From Perkinsus olseni (lineage: Eukaryota > Perkinsozoa > Perkinsida): DNA of 53,450 nt. Below the pieces are notes generated by a model. It saw nothing but the letters and a program-made list of their open reading frames with translations, ran no database searches and was not told where the DNA came from. The DNA is taken from NCBI GenBank assembly GCA_013115125.1, contig JABANN010000201.1, positions 1-53,450 of the forward strand, given 5' to 3'. The position numbers were made by a program, and so were the translations under genes. Of this stretch, positions 10,465 to 22,180 are shown one piece after another; the stretch's first letter is position 1, and each line of letters opens with the position of its first letter.

Positions 10465-11746
10465 TGCACAGGGGAAAAGTGCGAGGGATGAAAACTACGA
10501 GATTTACCGCTCAAATCCACTGGCGCTTCCAGGTTATATCAACAGATCTTCCCTCGCGTTGCCGTATCCTGCGGACCCCATCGAAGTCTTGATCGTGTTG
10601 GCGACCGACAAGGGCACTAAACGTCGGATACCGCGCGCGTGAGGTATGCAATCTCGTCTATATATGCGTCGGAAACGCCTATCATCGTCGTGTTCCGACC
10701 GATAGTACCATATCGGCACGGATCGCCTCTACTCCGAAACCTCACCACAACAGATAATTGGCAAATGCATTTTCATTCCAGTCACTGATCCGGAACAGCT
10801 CCCTCTCGCTTAACGACGGATAACTGTCACTGTCGTGAGAGCTGATTCGGGCTGCGCTTCGGCAACTGAGCTGACAAGATCGATGACTCACCTTTTCAGC
10901 CAAATCATTCCGTTACCCACGCTCAACAAGGCACATGCATCGAAACATCACGGAAATACACCAACAATCCAGGCTAAATCGATCGAATCTTTCAATAGAG
11001 CTAGTCGGAGGCCTATAACCATTAGGCAGTAAAAGGTTCCCAATAACCTCCGTGCCCACGAGAAACGGAATCCATTCCTGGCAGAACCTTAGCCGGGTCG
11101 TCAACATTAATCTGTTAAGATTAATGAGTAAAGATTGAGTTAAGATTAATCAGTTAATCAACATTGGACAATCTAATCCACGACTTCAGGCACCAGCGCC
11201 ATCGGAGTTGAGAGAGTAGAGTATGAGAGAAAACGAAAAATGAACTAAGAGGGTTCAGTTCCGCCGCGTCCATCGAAATCTGAGAGTTCCACACACAGCT
11301 GTGATTTCAGAAGGGCTTCCCATGCACAAGAGATCATTGCGAAGCTGCAGTTCGCGGTATACCTCCTCTAAGGAACACTCTTCTCGGACCATCGTGTCGA
11401 AGAGGTAGTAGCTATCGACAGAAGGCTCGCATGCGAGTAGCATTTAACTCAACATCACTGACGGCGCCCCTATCAGGCTAAGGAGACATATGCTCCGGGA
11501 ATAACCTTTCTAACAGGTTGCCTGACCCCAACCTTTCTCCACTTCCTTTCCACCTTCACTCTCTCTCCCTACGGAATTGGAAAAAACAAAACGCTTCTAT
11601 GGGGCAGACAACAACATCCGAGCATGAACTTCGACATCACACGAGCAAAGCAATCCAAGCCGCCACCGTGAGAAAAATCGTTGTCAAGAAAGCCTATTGC
11701 AAAGTCTTAACTCCGTCCTTAACCTGTGTAACCACCGGCAAAGTTA
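10465..11746. other. Intergenic stretch with an AT-rich microrepeat
   Basis: No gene recognised. Around 11104-11158 short overlapping direct and inverted motifs recur (TTAAGATTAAT twice, ATTAATC several times), a low-complexity patch. Leader sequence of the aspartic protease is at the left end. Confidence 0.4.
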
Positions 11747-12871
11747 TCAATCGGAATTCGAGAGGTACTTACCATCCGTTCTCCCTCTTTTAGCCGAATC
11801 TTCCCGAACTGTGCCTCGGCCAACTACAGGGCGCTTCATGGCCATCTGCGGGTCGGAGGATGGAGTGTTCACAGCGAGTGACGGATCTCTCGTGACATTG
11901 ATTGCTTTTAACTCGCCGGCCAACCAACTATACTTATCCAGGACAATCGACAGAGTGTCGTCCGAGGTGGTATGGCAGATCGCGATCGTCACACGAGACA
12001 CCTTACCAGGGGCGCCAAGCTTGCTGACGACATCGTCGACCGTGAAGATGGGCGCGTTGAAACCATCACCCCCTACGGTTGGGGCTTGTGGCTCAGGGTT
12101 CACTTGAAAACAATCAGCAGAGTTCAGGAAAGTTCTAATCGGCGACTTGGTCGATGGGGGAACTGTCTGAAACTTCACAAAACTTGAGTAAAACATCTCG
12201 CCGTTCTCAATGACGGTGAATTTGACTTCGCCCTGGCGTCTGCCTTGGGAACGATGAGTCTTTATCTCGACTTGAAGCCTGGATACTCCACTAATGGTGG
12301 GAGAGTTGTTGACGTATATGCCAGGATATATCAGTCTTCTGAAGGGCGCCATTGACTGCACGCTCTCATGGTTCAGATCCGCGGCACGGACAACTCGAAT
12401 CACAATCGCCAAATGCGTAGAATATGAAGCACGGTTGAGCACTATGCGCATGGCATCAGTCCCGTCCGTCGGCGGACAAACGGCGACTGTCTGGGCGCTC
12501 ACTACTCCAAGTGGCCCCCACGTTGAGCGCCAAATCCAAGCTCCAGTTCTCGGCACGTAACAGTTGTGCGAATTGAGTGGATTGCACCCTTTCGCTCTCA
12601 GAATCTCGCCAGGTCGAGTCTCCAACTTACCGTTGCTCGACAGAAAAGTGAATGTTGCCTGAGAGCGTCCGCTGCTGTCGCGTCGAATTTCCACTACCAA
12701 TTCGTCAAGATCTTCCACGCCCGTCGAGGTACTCGTATAGCGACCTACAGGCGGCTTCCAACGGTAGAATTGGGCCAAATAGACCTGCGCTTGGGTGCCC
12801 GAGACCGATTGGGTGACAAGGGAGGAGAGAATGAAGACAGCAGTAGATACCCTCGAGGAGACAGCGCCCAT
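11747..12871 (-). CDS. Secreted protein with two internal repeats, family unknown
   Basis: Single exon. An upstream in-frame Met lies at 12883, but the Met at 12871 directly precedes a signal-peptide-like stretch (SSRVSTAVFILSSLV), so it is the preferred start, giving 374 residues. The protein contains two diverged copies of one domain: repeat 1 about residues 30-150 and repeat 2 about 180-320. Matching pieces are the VEI...SGR.Q pattern, and VSAQTVAVC / VSRVTIAIC followed by MRIVLNR / LSIVLDK. Each repeat has two or three Cys. The tail from about residue 335 is polar and basic. I do not recognise the family; a beta-rich extracellular domain is likely from the alternating hydrophobic pattern. 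It is divergent with the LRR gene that starts at 13145. Confidence 0.7.
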   Translation of the reverse strand: MGAVSSRVSTAVFILSSLVTQSVSGTQAQVYLAQFYRWKPPVGRYTSTSTGVEDLDELVVEIRRDSSGRSQATFTFLSSNGKLETRPGEILRAKGCNPLNSHNCYVPRTGAWIWRSTWGPLGVVSAQTVAVCPPTDGTDAMRIVLNRASYSTHLAIVIRVVRAADLNHESVQSMAPFRRLIYPGIYVNNSPTISGVSRLQVEIKTHRSQGRRQGEVKFTVIENGEMFYSSFVKFQTVPPSTKSPIRTFLNSADCFQVNPEPQAPTVGGDGFNAPIFTVDDVVSKLGAPGKVSRVTIAICHTTSDDTLSIVLDKYSWLAGELKAINVTRDPSLAVNTPSSDPQMAMKRPVVGRGTVREDSAKRGRTDGKYLSNSD

Positions 12872-13144
12872 GTCGGTAAGCAACCCGACGAAAAGTACTG
12901 TGGAGCAGTCCGAGTTTCAATAGGCTTCTCACGAGCCTCAACAGCAATCACAGAAGCGCTCTTTCAACGAACTGACGAACTTCTAATACTCAGCATCGAA
13001 TCTGAAATTAAGTTTTGCACTTGAGATGTGGAGCCAAAGAGAATATTGTCACGTGTCCGATGGTCAGGTTAGCCCAGAGAGAGCAAATCTTCGTCGAGAC
13101 ACCGCAGACGCAGAGACACGAAACGAGTTAATTGATCGATTATA

Positions 13145-16100
13145 ATGGCGCGCGCCGAAATCATAGCGCAAGATTCGTTTGGCAAGTTCGGACCCGAGTC
13201 AAGTCGAATGGCGATCTCAACGGACAGTCGTAGAGGTTCTGCCGTCTCTGAGGCTCGAGCGATCGATGAGTTTGAGGATGAATCTGAAGTTAGAGGGACC
13301 CTGTACTTCAGTGCGCCAGTTGAAGTGAGTTATAGTCCTCTAGAGTCGACCTCAAGATTCTTGAAACAGGTACTACCGCGTACGCAGCGGACTGCTGATT
13401 TGTTGGCCAGTAAAGCAGCCGAGCGGCAAAGAAGGAGGTAGAAGGCTCATCAGCCGCGTATCGAGCTAGTGCGTGTAGAACTCGTTCTGAACGAGGTCGT
13501 TCATTTGTCGGGTAGACACATGTTTCCGGAACGAGGTTGGGGTGAAATGATGAACTTGATTCTCTGTTCAATGGGAATGAGATAGTCTGGTCGGTTCTTC
13601 TGCTGGGGCAACTTTCGGACTAACTGAGTAACGCAACACATAGCTCATCGGTAAGGCGCTAGCACATCGGCATCAAGTCCAGCTAAGCCGGCGACGGCGT
13701 TGGACTTTAAACTGACATACACACCCTCTGTTCAGTAAACCTATTCTGAAACTCAGAAGCGATTCTAAAACTGACTTTTAAACGTGGAATACGGGTCCAG
13801 AATCTATGATGACTTCCTGTATCATTATACTGAACGCTTACATTAGTTTTCATTACTTGTAGGGAGGAAGCAGCGGCATTGAGGAGACAAAAAGAAGAGG
13901 AAGAAGCTCAGCGGCGGCTGCGTGAGCAAGAAGCCAAAAAGCTGAAGCTGCTGATGAAACAACGGCAGAAGGAGGAGGTATGGGCCGCGCATTTCTCTTC
14001 CCAGAACGTTCGTGCTTAGGAGCAAAGGAAACGAGAAGAAGAGGAGCAGCGGAAGCAGCTCGAGGGCGGCCTTGACAAGATCCTAGCTCAGTTGCATCAA
14101 AATACGAGCAATGTCCAAGCGGTCACCTTGGCGGGTATGATCCCTGCGGATCCGATTTCTGTAACTGACGTACCGATAAGTGTACTGTTGCTGGTAGCGA
14201 CAGAAGAGCGATAGCGAGCTTTTGACATAAGCAATTGATGTGGAAGGCCACTAGCTTCCGGAACTCCTCTCACAGAAATTCTTAAATCCGTGTTCAGAAC
14301 GCATCGGCTGGGGAGTCTCGACGCTATGTGATACCGTTTGTGTGCATCAGGCATCGACATAGGAAGCGTCAGACTACGACTCCTCTGCAACGCTCTCATA
14401 GCCAATCGCAGCTGTACCACGATCACGCTGGTAATTTCCTATGGGGAAGGTGGTTGTGGCCCTTTTCCACTCTACTTGACGTTTGCCTTTTGCTCCTCCG
14501 GAGTTCTACTGCCTTCAATTGGTCTAACGTAATTCGGCTTTACTATTGTGAACTGGCTCGTGCCTGGTAGGCTCGAAAGTGCCTCAGCGACGAGGATGGC
14601 GTATCACTTTCGGCGATGCTCGAGGTGAATCGGACTCTGGAATACGTTGACTTGGAAGGCAATGCACTGGGCCCGAGCACGGCTAGGAGGCTCGGCCAGG
14701 TACGAGCTAGTCGCACAAGAGTGCCACCGCGCCAGTAAAATCAACTTGGTAGGTTTTGGTTGGGAACAATAGCTTGAAGTATTTGAATCTTCGGGATAAC
14801 GATTTGACTTCCTCCGGGAACGACCAGGACGCAGTGGCCGAGTTGTGTCGCGGACTGGACGTGAACGAGAGCCTAATGGTAGCGAGGGTTCACGAAGATT
14901 GAAGGGGAATCTCTAAGAGGCCTTTTCCGTTTGGTGGGCGTGAGAACTTCTCACCGACAAGCGATAGGGAAGAAACGAATATGCTGTGTATTCACTACGG
15001 TCCGAACGGTTGCTGATGACTCTCAGTGACGATTGTGGCATTGAATTTATGCGTCTAGGGGCAAGAGAAAACTACCTGGAACAGGCGGATAATTCCTAGT
15101 AACTCCGGCCCTTTCGTACAGAAAGTCTAGAGGGGAGAATCTCAGCCATGCCCGGGGGATAATATACCCGAGACTGCGGCGTTTTGTCTTCACTAAAATC
15201 GGCGGCTTGCTCAGGTCCTCTTACTCGGCCGCAATAATATCACATCAGTTGGGGGCGAACATCTTCTCGAGTATGCGAGGAATCAGCGCACTCGGGAGAA
15301 TTGCCCGCCTCATCCGGTCACCCTTGACGTCATGGAGAACTCGCTCACAGTTGAACAGGTAGAAGTCCAGAGGCGCAAAAGGTCGTTAGTCGGATCTTTG
15401 GCCTGTCAGCTCTCTGGGAAATGCATGACATTTTTTTTGTGATTTACCATTTGCGACATAGCACAATAGGATGAACTAGAATTTGCGAGACCGCGGAAAA
15501 AGAGAAAACTGTTGGAAGAAAATTAGGACTTTACCGTATATGTGTAGTCAGTATTGTGCTAGCTGACCTCCACCAGCGGAGAACTTCGAGGAGCCGGTCT
15601 CGTTCTGCATTTTTACCACGAGCCCGTAATCGTACGAGACTGCCTTCCCCTAGTAGGATTCGTTTCACTTAGTGTGTATCAGATGCGGGACCTGCAGGCT
15701 ATTGTTGATGCCAATGCTGCTGACCTGCATTCGAGACGTGTCTTGGAAAGGAACGAGAGGTTGACGATGCAGGAAGCTCACGATGACACACGAGAGTGGT
15801 TGGAAGCCGTCGAGAAAGAGAGAGTGAGGACCGGGATGACCAGGAACTACCGGAGTGCTCGACGGTCATCAAATTGGCTGCCCTCCATGGACACTTGTCA
15901 TCAGCACAGCGTTGGCATCTTAGTTCGACGCGCGGTCTATCTTGTTTTCAAGTCTGTTTTCCAGATCGATGTTTACGGAATCGAGAACAGGCGGAACGAG
16001 CGTGTTAGAGGCTCTTTCGAAGAGTGGAAGCTAGAGGTTGAGAACCGGAAGTCAGAGGTGAGGCTGTGAACTGCGCTTCGTTCGTTACTCTTGGTATTGC

Positions 16101-16389
16101 ACCCCGGCCTTACAGCGGCCTGATTTGGGAGTATTTCGTGAATTTTCGCCTTCCCGCCTGACGAATTTATGGTCGAAAATTCTAGAAGGGTTGCTTGTCA
16201 AGTCCCTTTCTAGAATTGCTGTTATCCTGCTCATTGAGAGCTGCAAATCTTCAGGAAACGCGCATACAGGAGGAGCTCATGCGAGAGGCCGAGGAGCGAA
16301 AAGATGCTCGTAAGCTGCATTGGGAGTCTCTTCGATGTGTCGCGAGCAGATTTTCAGGCAAGGGAAAGAAGAAAGGAAAAAAAAAGTAA
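13145..16389 (+). CDS. Leucine-rich-repeat protein flanked by coiled coils
   Basis: Exons 13145-13437, 13863-13977, 14020-14160, 14571-14699, 14753-14878, 15215-15358, 15683-15823, 15965-16057 and 16255-16389 close in phase, about 438 residues. Residues 1-85 are polar; then a highly charged coiled coil (EEEEAQRRLREQEAKKLK), RNase-inhibitor-type leucine-rich repeats (LEYVDLEGNALG, LKYLNLRDNDLT, VLLLGRNNIT), and a second coiled coil (RDLQAIVDANAADLHSRRVL) ending in a lysine tail GKGKKKGKKK. An alternative last exon (15470-15526) also closes in phase and would end the protein at 334 residues with DELEFARPRKKRKLLEEN. The junction at 14160 uses GTAACT and is the least certain. Layout suggests a cytoskeletal or scaffold protein; no specific orthologue recognised. 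Confidence 0.6.
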
Positions 16390-17701
16390 CGATGTGTTGC
16401 CCACAACGACGTGGCATGCCGATTTGTCTTACCAGCGGTGTCGTCCGACGGGAGAATCTCGTTGTTTATATGTCAATGGGAAGGGCTGGCTGCGGCACGA
16501 GTCCGCGGTTGCGAAATCTCCTCCGCCCGCTGGCAATCTCAATCGATTTGATATTTTTGATCATGTTGGGGTGTCGGTATCAACGGTGGAGCAACTCAAT
16601 TTCAGAGTGGGGGATTGACGTTCTCTGGTTGTGGTGAACAGATCCACCTACTCCGTTGATTAAGGAGAGAGGAGAACCTGTATATCTGATGGGGCAGTTA
16701 CCTGGGCCGTTTCTAGTACAACTGGCGCGTGTTCAGGGGAGCAGATGATCAACCACAATCAAGTACTCCATCCATAGCTGGAGCTAGACTACGTTCAGAA
16801 CACGGTACATCCTTCAGCCTGCATTTGTTTCGTAACCGAGCCCGATTTCTCAACTTCCTCTCTCGAACAATAGCAAAGTAGAACACAGCAGCTCGGGAAT
16901 CGGGTATTCAGATGATTTAGGGCTTCCACATTAACTTCGTTCCACTCCGAACTGCTCTCCGAAGCAATGACGGACATGTTGATCTGTCAAAAGGTTCATT
17001 CCCATAGCGTGAGTTCTATCAGATGAGGGCACGCGCTTTCCCAGCGGCTCACTTCCAATGACACATCACTGGAGTTGTTCGGCGCCGCATGAAGCCGTTC
17101 TCTCCTTCGTGACCTCAGTGAAGAGGTATTTTCTACCGCCACCCGAGCATATCCGGACAGGTGAGGCTTGGCGATCATAGCCGGGCTAGCGAGCGAGGTA
17201 GCCTCTCGCGCGTTGAGACGTGGTTATACGAGAGGCAAAGGTGAACTTTTCCCGATCTTCAGCCTCTCCCCAATTCCAAGTAGCCCAAATGAGACACCGG
17301 CCGAGCCCCTCGCAGTTTTACATGTTCGAACGGGTCAATAGGCCGAGTAAGTCGGTGCGATACGGCACTACGTGTTGCCTGCCTGACACATGGCAGACGA
17401 TGGGACAATCCTTCCTGATCCGACCTTGAGCAGCGACGCCGTCCATATACGTCAGAAATTCGTATCTCATGGGAGCGGCCTCGGAAAAGCCTATGGTCCC
17501 GTTCCTGATGAGGTGAAGTTCTCGTTTGCGCGCGATCATACTCCTGCCTCGTTCGAGTAGGGCTGAGGAATTACTACGTTACGGCGCATTCCCATCATCT
17601 GGTGAGCTCTGAAATGAAACTGGGGTCACAGAACGTGAGTAGATTACAGAACTCATCAGTATTAGGTTATTACTTGGAAGGGTGCAGTAAGACCAGGACA
17701 G
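16390..17701. other. Stretch without a recognised gene
   Basis: Follows the stop of the LRR/coiled-coil gene and probably contains the 5' exons of the discoidin-like gene, which I could not place. No repeat or RNA gene seen. Confidence 0.3.
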
Positions 17702-19006
17702 AGGCTAGTGGATGGAATGCGGATAGACTGGGATAAGCCGCCGGCAGATGTACGTGAAATTACATTCTGAATAGGACGGCCAGGGTGGCTCTAGTCAGTT
17801 TCGGATCAGAGTGCTGGCTGGTAGCAACGGCGCACATTGGGCTGACGCGACCGACTGGACGTCGATTCCACGAGATGTCGCGAATGGCACGCCCATAGCG
17901 GGATTCTCACAGAATGTCATTTTTCACCAACCGATGTGGGTGAAGGAGCTCCAGGTGAGGAGCTCAGAAACGCCATTATTTAACGAAAATCTTGCTCCAA
18001 AAATCGGTCACAAGGATCGTGAAGTGGCCTTCGGAGTCAGGAGTAAAGTTGCCAGGGGTCTCGAACAGGGTATGGTGCTCTGCATATTCATGTTTTCGCC
18101 TTCGCTGTATCACTTCTTCAGGTTCAAATGCGCGATCCAGCGCCGTACGGTTACTTCGGAATCAACCAGCTAGCACTCATAACTCATCCATGCCCTTCCA
18201 AGTATATGACCCCAGCTTTTCGTTGATCTTGGGTATTGAGTTCACTGTTGATTTTCTGTTCAAAAGCTTTTACTTCTCACAGGAGCCGCGTTGCGATAAA
18301 GCCGAGACTCGCACTCAAACCATCACCCGAGGATGCACACTTGCGTGGAGCAAGGTTCGGAAAAGCACTCTCGATCTACCTTTCTATCGTCCCATTATCT
18401 CCTTATGGAACTCATGGGCCCGACCGTTGATCAGCTCAGGCTTCGGAAAGGTGGGTGTTGTACCCTCTCGCGCAATGCATACGCGTACATATCCCATTAC
18501 CATGAAGAAAGTAAACGGGGGGCCAGGAGATAATGGCACGGATCGCACAACTCTGCCGAACGCTGCCAAACTGTGTGCCACATGGACCGAATTTGGCCAT
18601 CACAAACACGGCACTGTACATTGCAATGATCTCCGCGAAAACCTTCGTCGGCGCGCGACTGAGCGCTAGCGCGAACCACACCGCGAGTTGTCCCTCTATA
18701 GGTCAATTTCAATCGTGAGCGATTGATCAATTTCATCTTCTCGTGGAGACTACAGAGTGGGAATTGATAACATCCAGTAGATCTTCGATCAGCTCGCAAG
18801 CTTGTTCTCTTGACCCTCAACTTGAGGCCCACAAGCGGCGGCAATTCATGGTAGACATCCAGAGTGACATGAAGACTGTCTTGGCGCAGGCTGGACTCCG
18901 AGTTAGGACCATTGGCGACCCGCTAGGGAGGGGCGGATTCCATATGACTCCCCGTACGGCAGGGTCAAGACCTGCGGTGCTTTCTTCGGATGATCATCCG
19001 TTCTGA
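17702..19006 (+). CDS. Discoidin (F5/8 type C)-like domain protein, partial model
   Basis: Resolved exons are 17702-17749, 17799-17954, 18122-18201 and one beginning at 18283; a C-terminal exon ends at 19006. Joined, they read IDWDKPPAD-FRIRVLAGSNG, then VIFHQPMWVKELQ-VQMRDP and GYFGINQLAL, which is the hallmark second half of a discoidin domain (the Trp-strand, the 'pv.ak.vri.m' strand and the 'gyfGi' strand). Discoidin domains bind lipids or glycans. The C-terminal part (QLEAHKRRQFMVDIQSDMKT) is helical and may be a separate exon set. The 5' exons, expected between 16400 and 17700, and the junctions from 18283 to about 18770 are unresolved. Confidence 0.45.
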
Positions 19007-19388
19007 TTGAGTGTAATTCGCGAGATGGTTTGAACAGACGGCCACAAATCGAGCGAAGGGCATTAATGACCTATCCGGGCGGCATGCAATGAATCAGCAG
19101 TGCACTCGAAGTGCAGCTGCAGATGTATCCAATTTTGCTGGGGAAAATGGGCCTTTCTATGGCAGCCTCCTCTCTCGGGCATGCGTGCTGCTGGAGATCG
19201 ATTTCAAGGGAAGGGTACTCGAATCTCTCTGGTCATCCTTGCGACTCTAGTACTGTGCGGCATGACCTTCGAAGTGGTGAGGGTCGGTTCACTATCGGGT
19301 CGGGTGGAGAAGGGGCGGACCACTAGTGGTGAACAGTTCACGACTGGTTGTTCAGGTTTAATCTCACTCACTATTTCATCGTTCAACA

Positions 19389-21041
19389 ATGTTATCTCTA
19401 CTTCTGTTCCTCCTCGCCTTTATTGGCGACACCCTGGCCTTCAAGCCAGGTAATGTGCGTATGCACATGTCAACTAGGACCATCTGTAACAAGGAAGTCA
19501 AGGACGTTCACGGCAACCCTGCTCCCTGTGGTAAATCCATGGCGATGGAAACCTACGGTCTGACCCTCCCCGGTATGGAGGACGGATCTGTCACCACTAG
19601 GGAGGACATGATTGTCGCCAAGGATGGTCACGTAAGGGTTAAGGCCATGCCGAGCCGTCCCTATCAGTACCTCATGACCATTGAGAGCCCTCAGACCAAG
19701 CGCCTCGATCAGCTCTTCAGAAACCAGGCCGTCACGATTGCCGAGAGCCAGCAGGAGCCTGAGTCTGTGCGCCTCCTCGGTGCTGCCAAGGCGCCTGGTA
19801 GCCTTCAAGAAGATGGATGGACCGCTGAGGGCACCACCACCCTCGATGGTGCCACTGTTCACAAGTACACCAAGAGGGGCCCTCAAGGTGTCGATCCCAG
19901 CACCAAGGCTAACTATACGGCCCTTTACCAGACTGGCATGTACCCTGACCACTGGACCTTCTACACCGACTCCAGCGATGAGAAGCCGGTCAAGCTTGTT
20001 GGTATGAACAGCTTCAACGGTAAAACCCTTCAGGAGACCGACTACTCTAACCACGAGGAGATCGATGCTGAAATGGACGTCGCCCAGGCCGAGAAGGAGA
20101 TGCATACGACCTACCAGATCACCAGTTCCCGTCGTTTGGGAGAAGGCGATAGCGATGCTCCTCCGGTAAATGTCGATTACATCACTGCCACCTTTGTCGC
20201 GGAAGATGAGCGAACATACTTCGAGGATGCGGAGGATGTTGACTGGCTCAAGTCTAGGAGGCTTCGCAGAGGCTTGAGCGGTGCTAAGGCCGGTGTGATG
20301 TACTTCGACATTCCCAAAGGTTCTGCTGCTGATACTTTCTTCCACACCGAGTACAACAGACGGATGGTCGAACTCGTGAAGTTCGAGTTCCCAAAGAGCT
20401 GCAGGGACGACAAGGGCAAGCAAGTGCAGAGGTATTGCATCTTCGTCTCTGCTGATGCCACCATGGAGAAATTCACCCTCAAGGGCGGAATGACCTTCGT
20501 GGATGTCAACGACGACAGCAAGAGTGCTCACTTGACTCTGTCCATCGAGATTGAGAAATCGGAGGGAGCTCCAGTTCTCAACCTGAGCGTTGAAGCCGGC
20601 GGGTGCGCCATCGTCTGGCAGTATGGTGAAGGCGTCAGCCTCAACATCGTCGTTTGCATTTCTGGCAAGGCCTCTGGGAAGGATCTGCTTCAGCCTGACA
20701 AGCGCACCTTCGCTGCCGAGATAGAGATTAAAGTGACTTTCAACGTCAATGTGCCTGTTGCTGGTTCCATCATTCACTGGGATGTGTGGGCTAAGGTTGG
20801 CTGCACCGCCGCACCAAACAACAACATCACCGCCTACGGTGAGATTGGCACTAGCGTCAGTCTCTCGATCGCCGGTGCTGGTGTATCCATTGATGTCAAG
20901 GGCAACACTATGGATCATTTGCCTAATAAGTGGCAGTTCTTTTCCGGTGTGAACCTCAACGCCTGGGTGAATGTCCTCTTCTACAAGAACGACTGGCACT
21001 GGCGCTGGGAGATCTGGCATGCCAGCCCCGTGTACTTCTAA
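19389..21041 (+). CDS. Secreted 550-residue protein, family unknown
   Basis: One exon. Signal peptide MLSLLLFLLAFIGDTLA, then a long extracellular region. The central part is acidic (EEIDAEMDVAQAEKEM) with two RRL motifs near residues 245 and 290 that could be processing sites. The C-terminal 250 residues alternate polar and hydrophobic residues and contain paired Cys, consistent with a beta-sandwich, and end in a Trp-rich stretch (FYKNDWHWRWEIWHASPVYF). Codon choice is strongly C/G-ending compared with neighbours, as in highly expressed genes. An AG acceptor site lies 33 nt before the ATG. I recognise no family; an abundant secreted or surface protein is an inference. Confidence 0.85.
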   Translation: MLSLLLFLLAFIGDTLAFKPGNVRMHMSTRTICNKEVKDVHGNPAPCGKSMAMETYGLTLPGMEDGSVTTREDMIVAKDGHVRVKAMPSRPYQYLMTIESPQTKRLDQLFRNQAVTIAESQQEPESVRLLGAAKAPGSLQEDGWTAEGTTTLDGATVHKYTKRGPQGVDPSTKANYTALYQTGMYPDHWTFYTDSSDEKPVKLVGMNSFNGKTLQETDYSNHEEIDAEMDVAQAEKEMHTTYQITSSRRLGEGDSDAPPVNVDYITATFVAEDERTYFEDAEDVDWLKSRRLRRGLSGAKAGVMYFDIPKGSAADTFFHTEYNRRMVELVKFEFPKSCRDDKGKQVQRYCIFVSADATMEKFTLKGGMTFVDVNDDSKSAHLTLSIEIEKSEGAPVLNLSVEAGGCAIVWQYGEGVSLNIVVCISGKASGKDLLQPDKRTFAAEIEIKVTFNVNVPVAGSIIHWDVWAKVGCTAAPNNNITAYGEIGTSVSLSIAGAGVSIDVKGNTMDHLPNKWQFFSGVNLNAWVNVLFYKNDWHWRWEIWHASPVYF

Positions 21042-21246
21042 AATGTCAGTGGAGGTCGGTGGCCCCCGGTGTTTCATCCATTCTTATTGTTAGTTCATTA
21101 ACGGGCGTATTTGAGCCCTGATCAGCGTCAAAGTGTTAGACGTTAGGCTAGTTTCTGTTCAGTTATCGTACGGCTTGGATCTCATCAAGTTCCTTAAATC
21201 TATTCGTAAAGGTAGTTCCTAGTTTAGTGTTAAATTGTCATTGACC

Positions 21247-21412
21247 GTGGCTCCTGAGAGCCACATTTCTCTTGTTGATAGTACCTTAATCAGCTAGCTC
21301 CCTCACAGTGAGGAGCTTTTAGTTCCGATTTCTCGTTTCCATGTAAATAGTGTATCAGTGTGCCTCGGCCCCCTCGGATATCACTATGTTCGACCACATT
21401 TCGAGCATAGTG
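21247..21412 (+). other. Cluster of three stem-loops downstream of the secreted-protein gene
   Basis: GTGGCTC/GAGCCAC (21247-21264, 4-nt loop), an AGCTCCCTCAC/GTGAGGAGCT hairpin with one bulge (about 21297-21318), and CACTATG/CATAGTG (21382-21412). They lie in the probable 3' untranslated region of the gene ending at 21041 and may act in mRNA stability or 3' processing. Confidence 0.4.
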
Positions 21413-21610
21413 CTGTATTACTGAAAAGTTGAGGGTTGGCCGTCGCGCGGGTATGTACCACTATGAGCGAGAATCTCGGCATTTAACACGGTGTTTAGTT
21501 ACAAGTGTGTCACTGAGGGAGCTAAATAATCGCGAAAATTGCAGAGCCAGTTGTATCCGGCATCAGGCCGTCCAGCCAGTCTCATGAGGAGCTAATCCGT
21601 GGATTAGGTT

Positions 21611-21648
21611 ACGACAGTCCGTGTGAGATACGACAGTCCGTGTGAGAT
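21611..21648. repeat. Perfect 19-bp tandem duplication
   Basis: Unit ACGACAGTCCGTGTGAGAT occurs twice in direct succession (21611-21629 and 21630-21648). It lies in the 1.1-kb gap between the secreted-protein gene and the CDPK gene, where no gene was recognised. Confidence 0.85.
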
Positions 21649-22180
21649 GGAACGAAAAGCATATATGCTGTTGAAGATAAAGGTCTTTTCGGGCGAAGGA
21701 TTCCGCGGGCTCGTTCACCAATAAGTTTGTCTCATTTTCTTGTTGTGCTAACACAACAGCTCTCAGTCTGAACGCTTGTTCAATGGAATGTTATGCAACA
21801 CGTTGTCGCTTGCAGCGGCACGTCAAGCGAAGCCCGAAAAAGCTCCCAAAAAAGCCATGGGGTGGAGGCTTCTTTCTAATGTTCTCATTTCTCGTTCTCA
21901 GGAGACTCCTGAGAACGCGTCCCCTCAGACACACTGAACTCAACACGACGCCTGTTTAGGCAGGCCAACACCACTACATGGTTGGTACGAACCCTGGACA
22001 AATGGTCGACAAACGCTGAACAAATCACGAGCAAATTTTTACACGGGGGATGAATAGTGAAGAGAGGAACTTCATTCCGCAGCGAGAGTGAATCCAAAAA
22101 CTCCCTTCTTGGTTGGGTCGCGTTCCAACCCTTCAGTGACCAGCACGTCAGTAGGTGATGTGACTTCCTCGACCGAGAGT

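Noticed and set aside
19470-21077. 535-codon open frame antisense to the 550-residue secreted protein
   Set aside because: It mirrors the sense gene almost exactly; strong C/G-ending codon bias removes stops from the antisense frame. No family marks, and the sense frame has a signal peptide.
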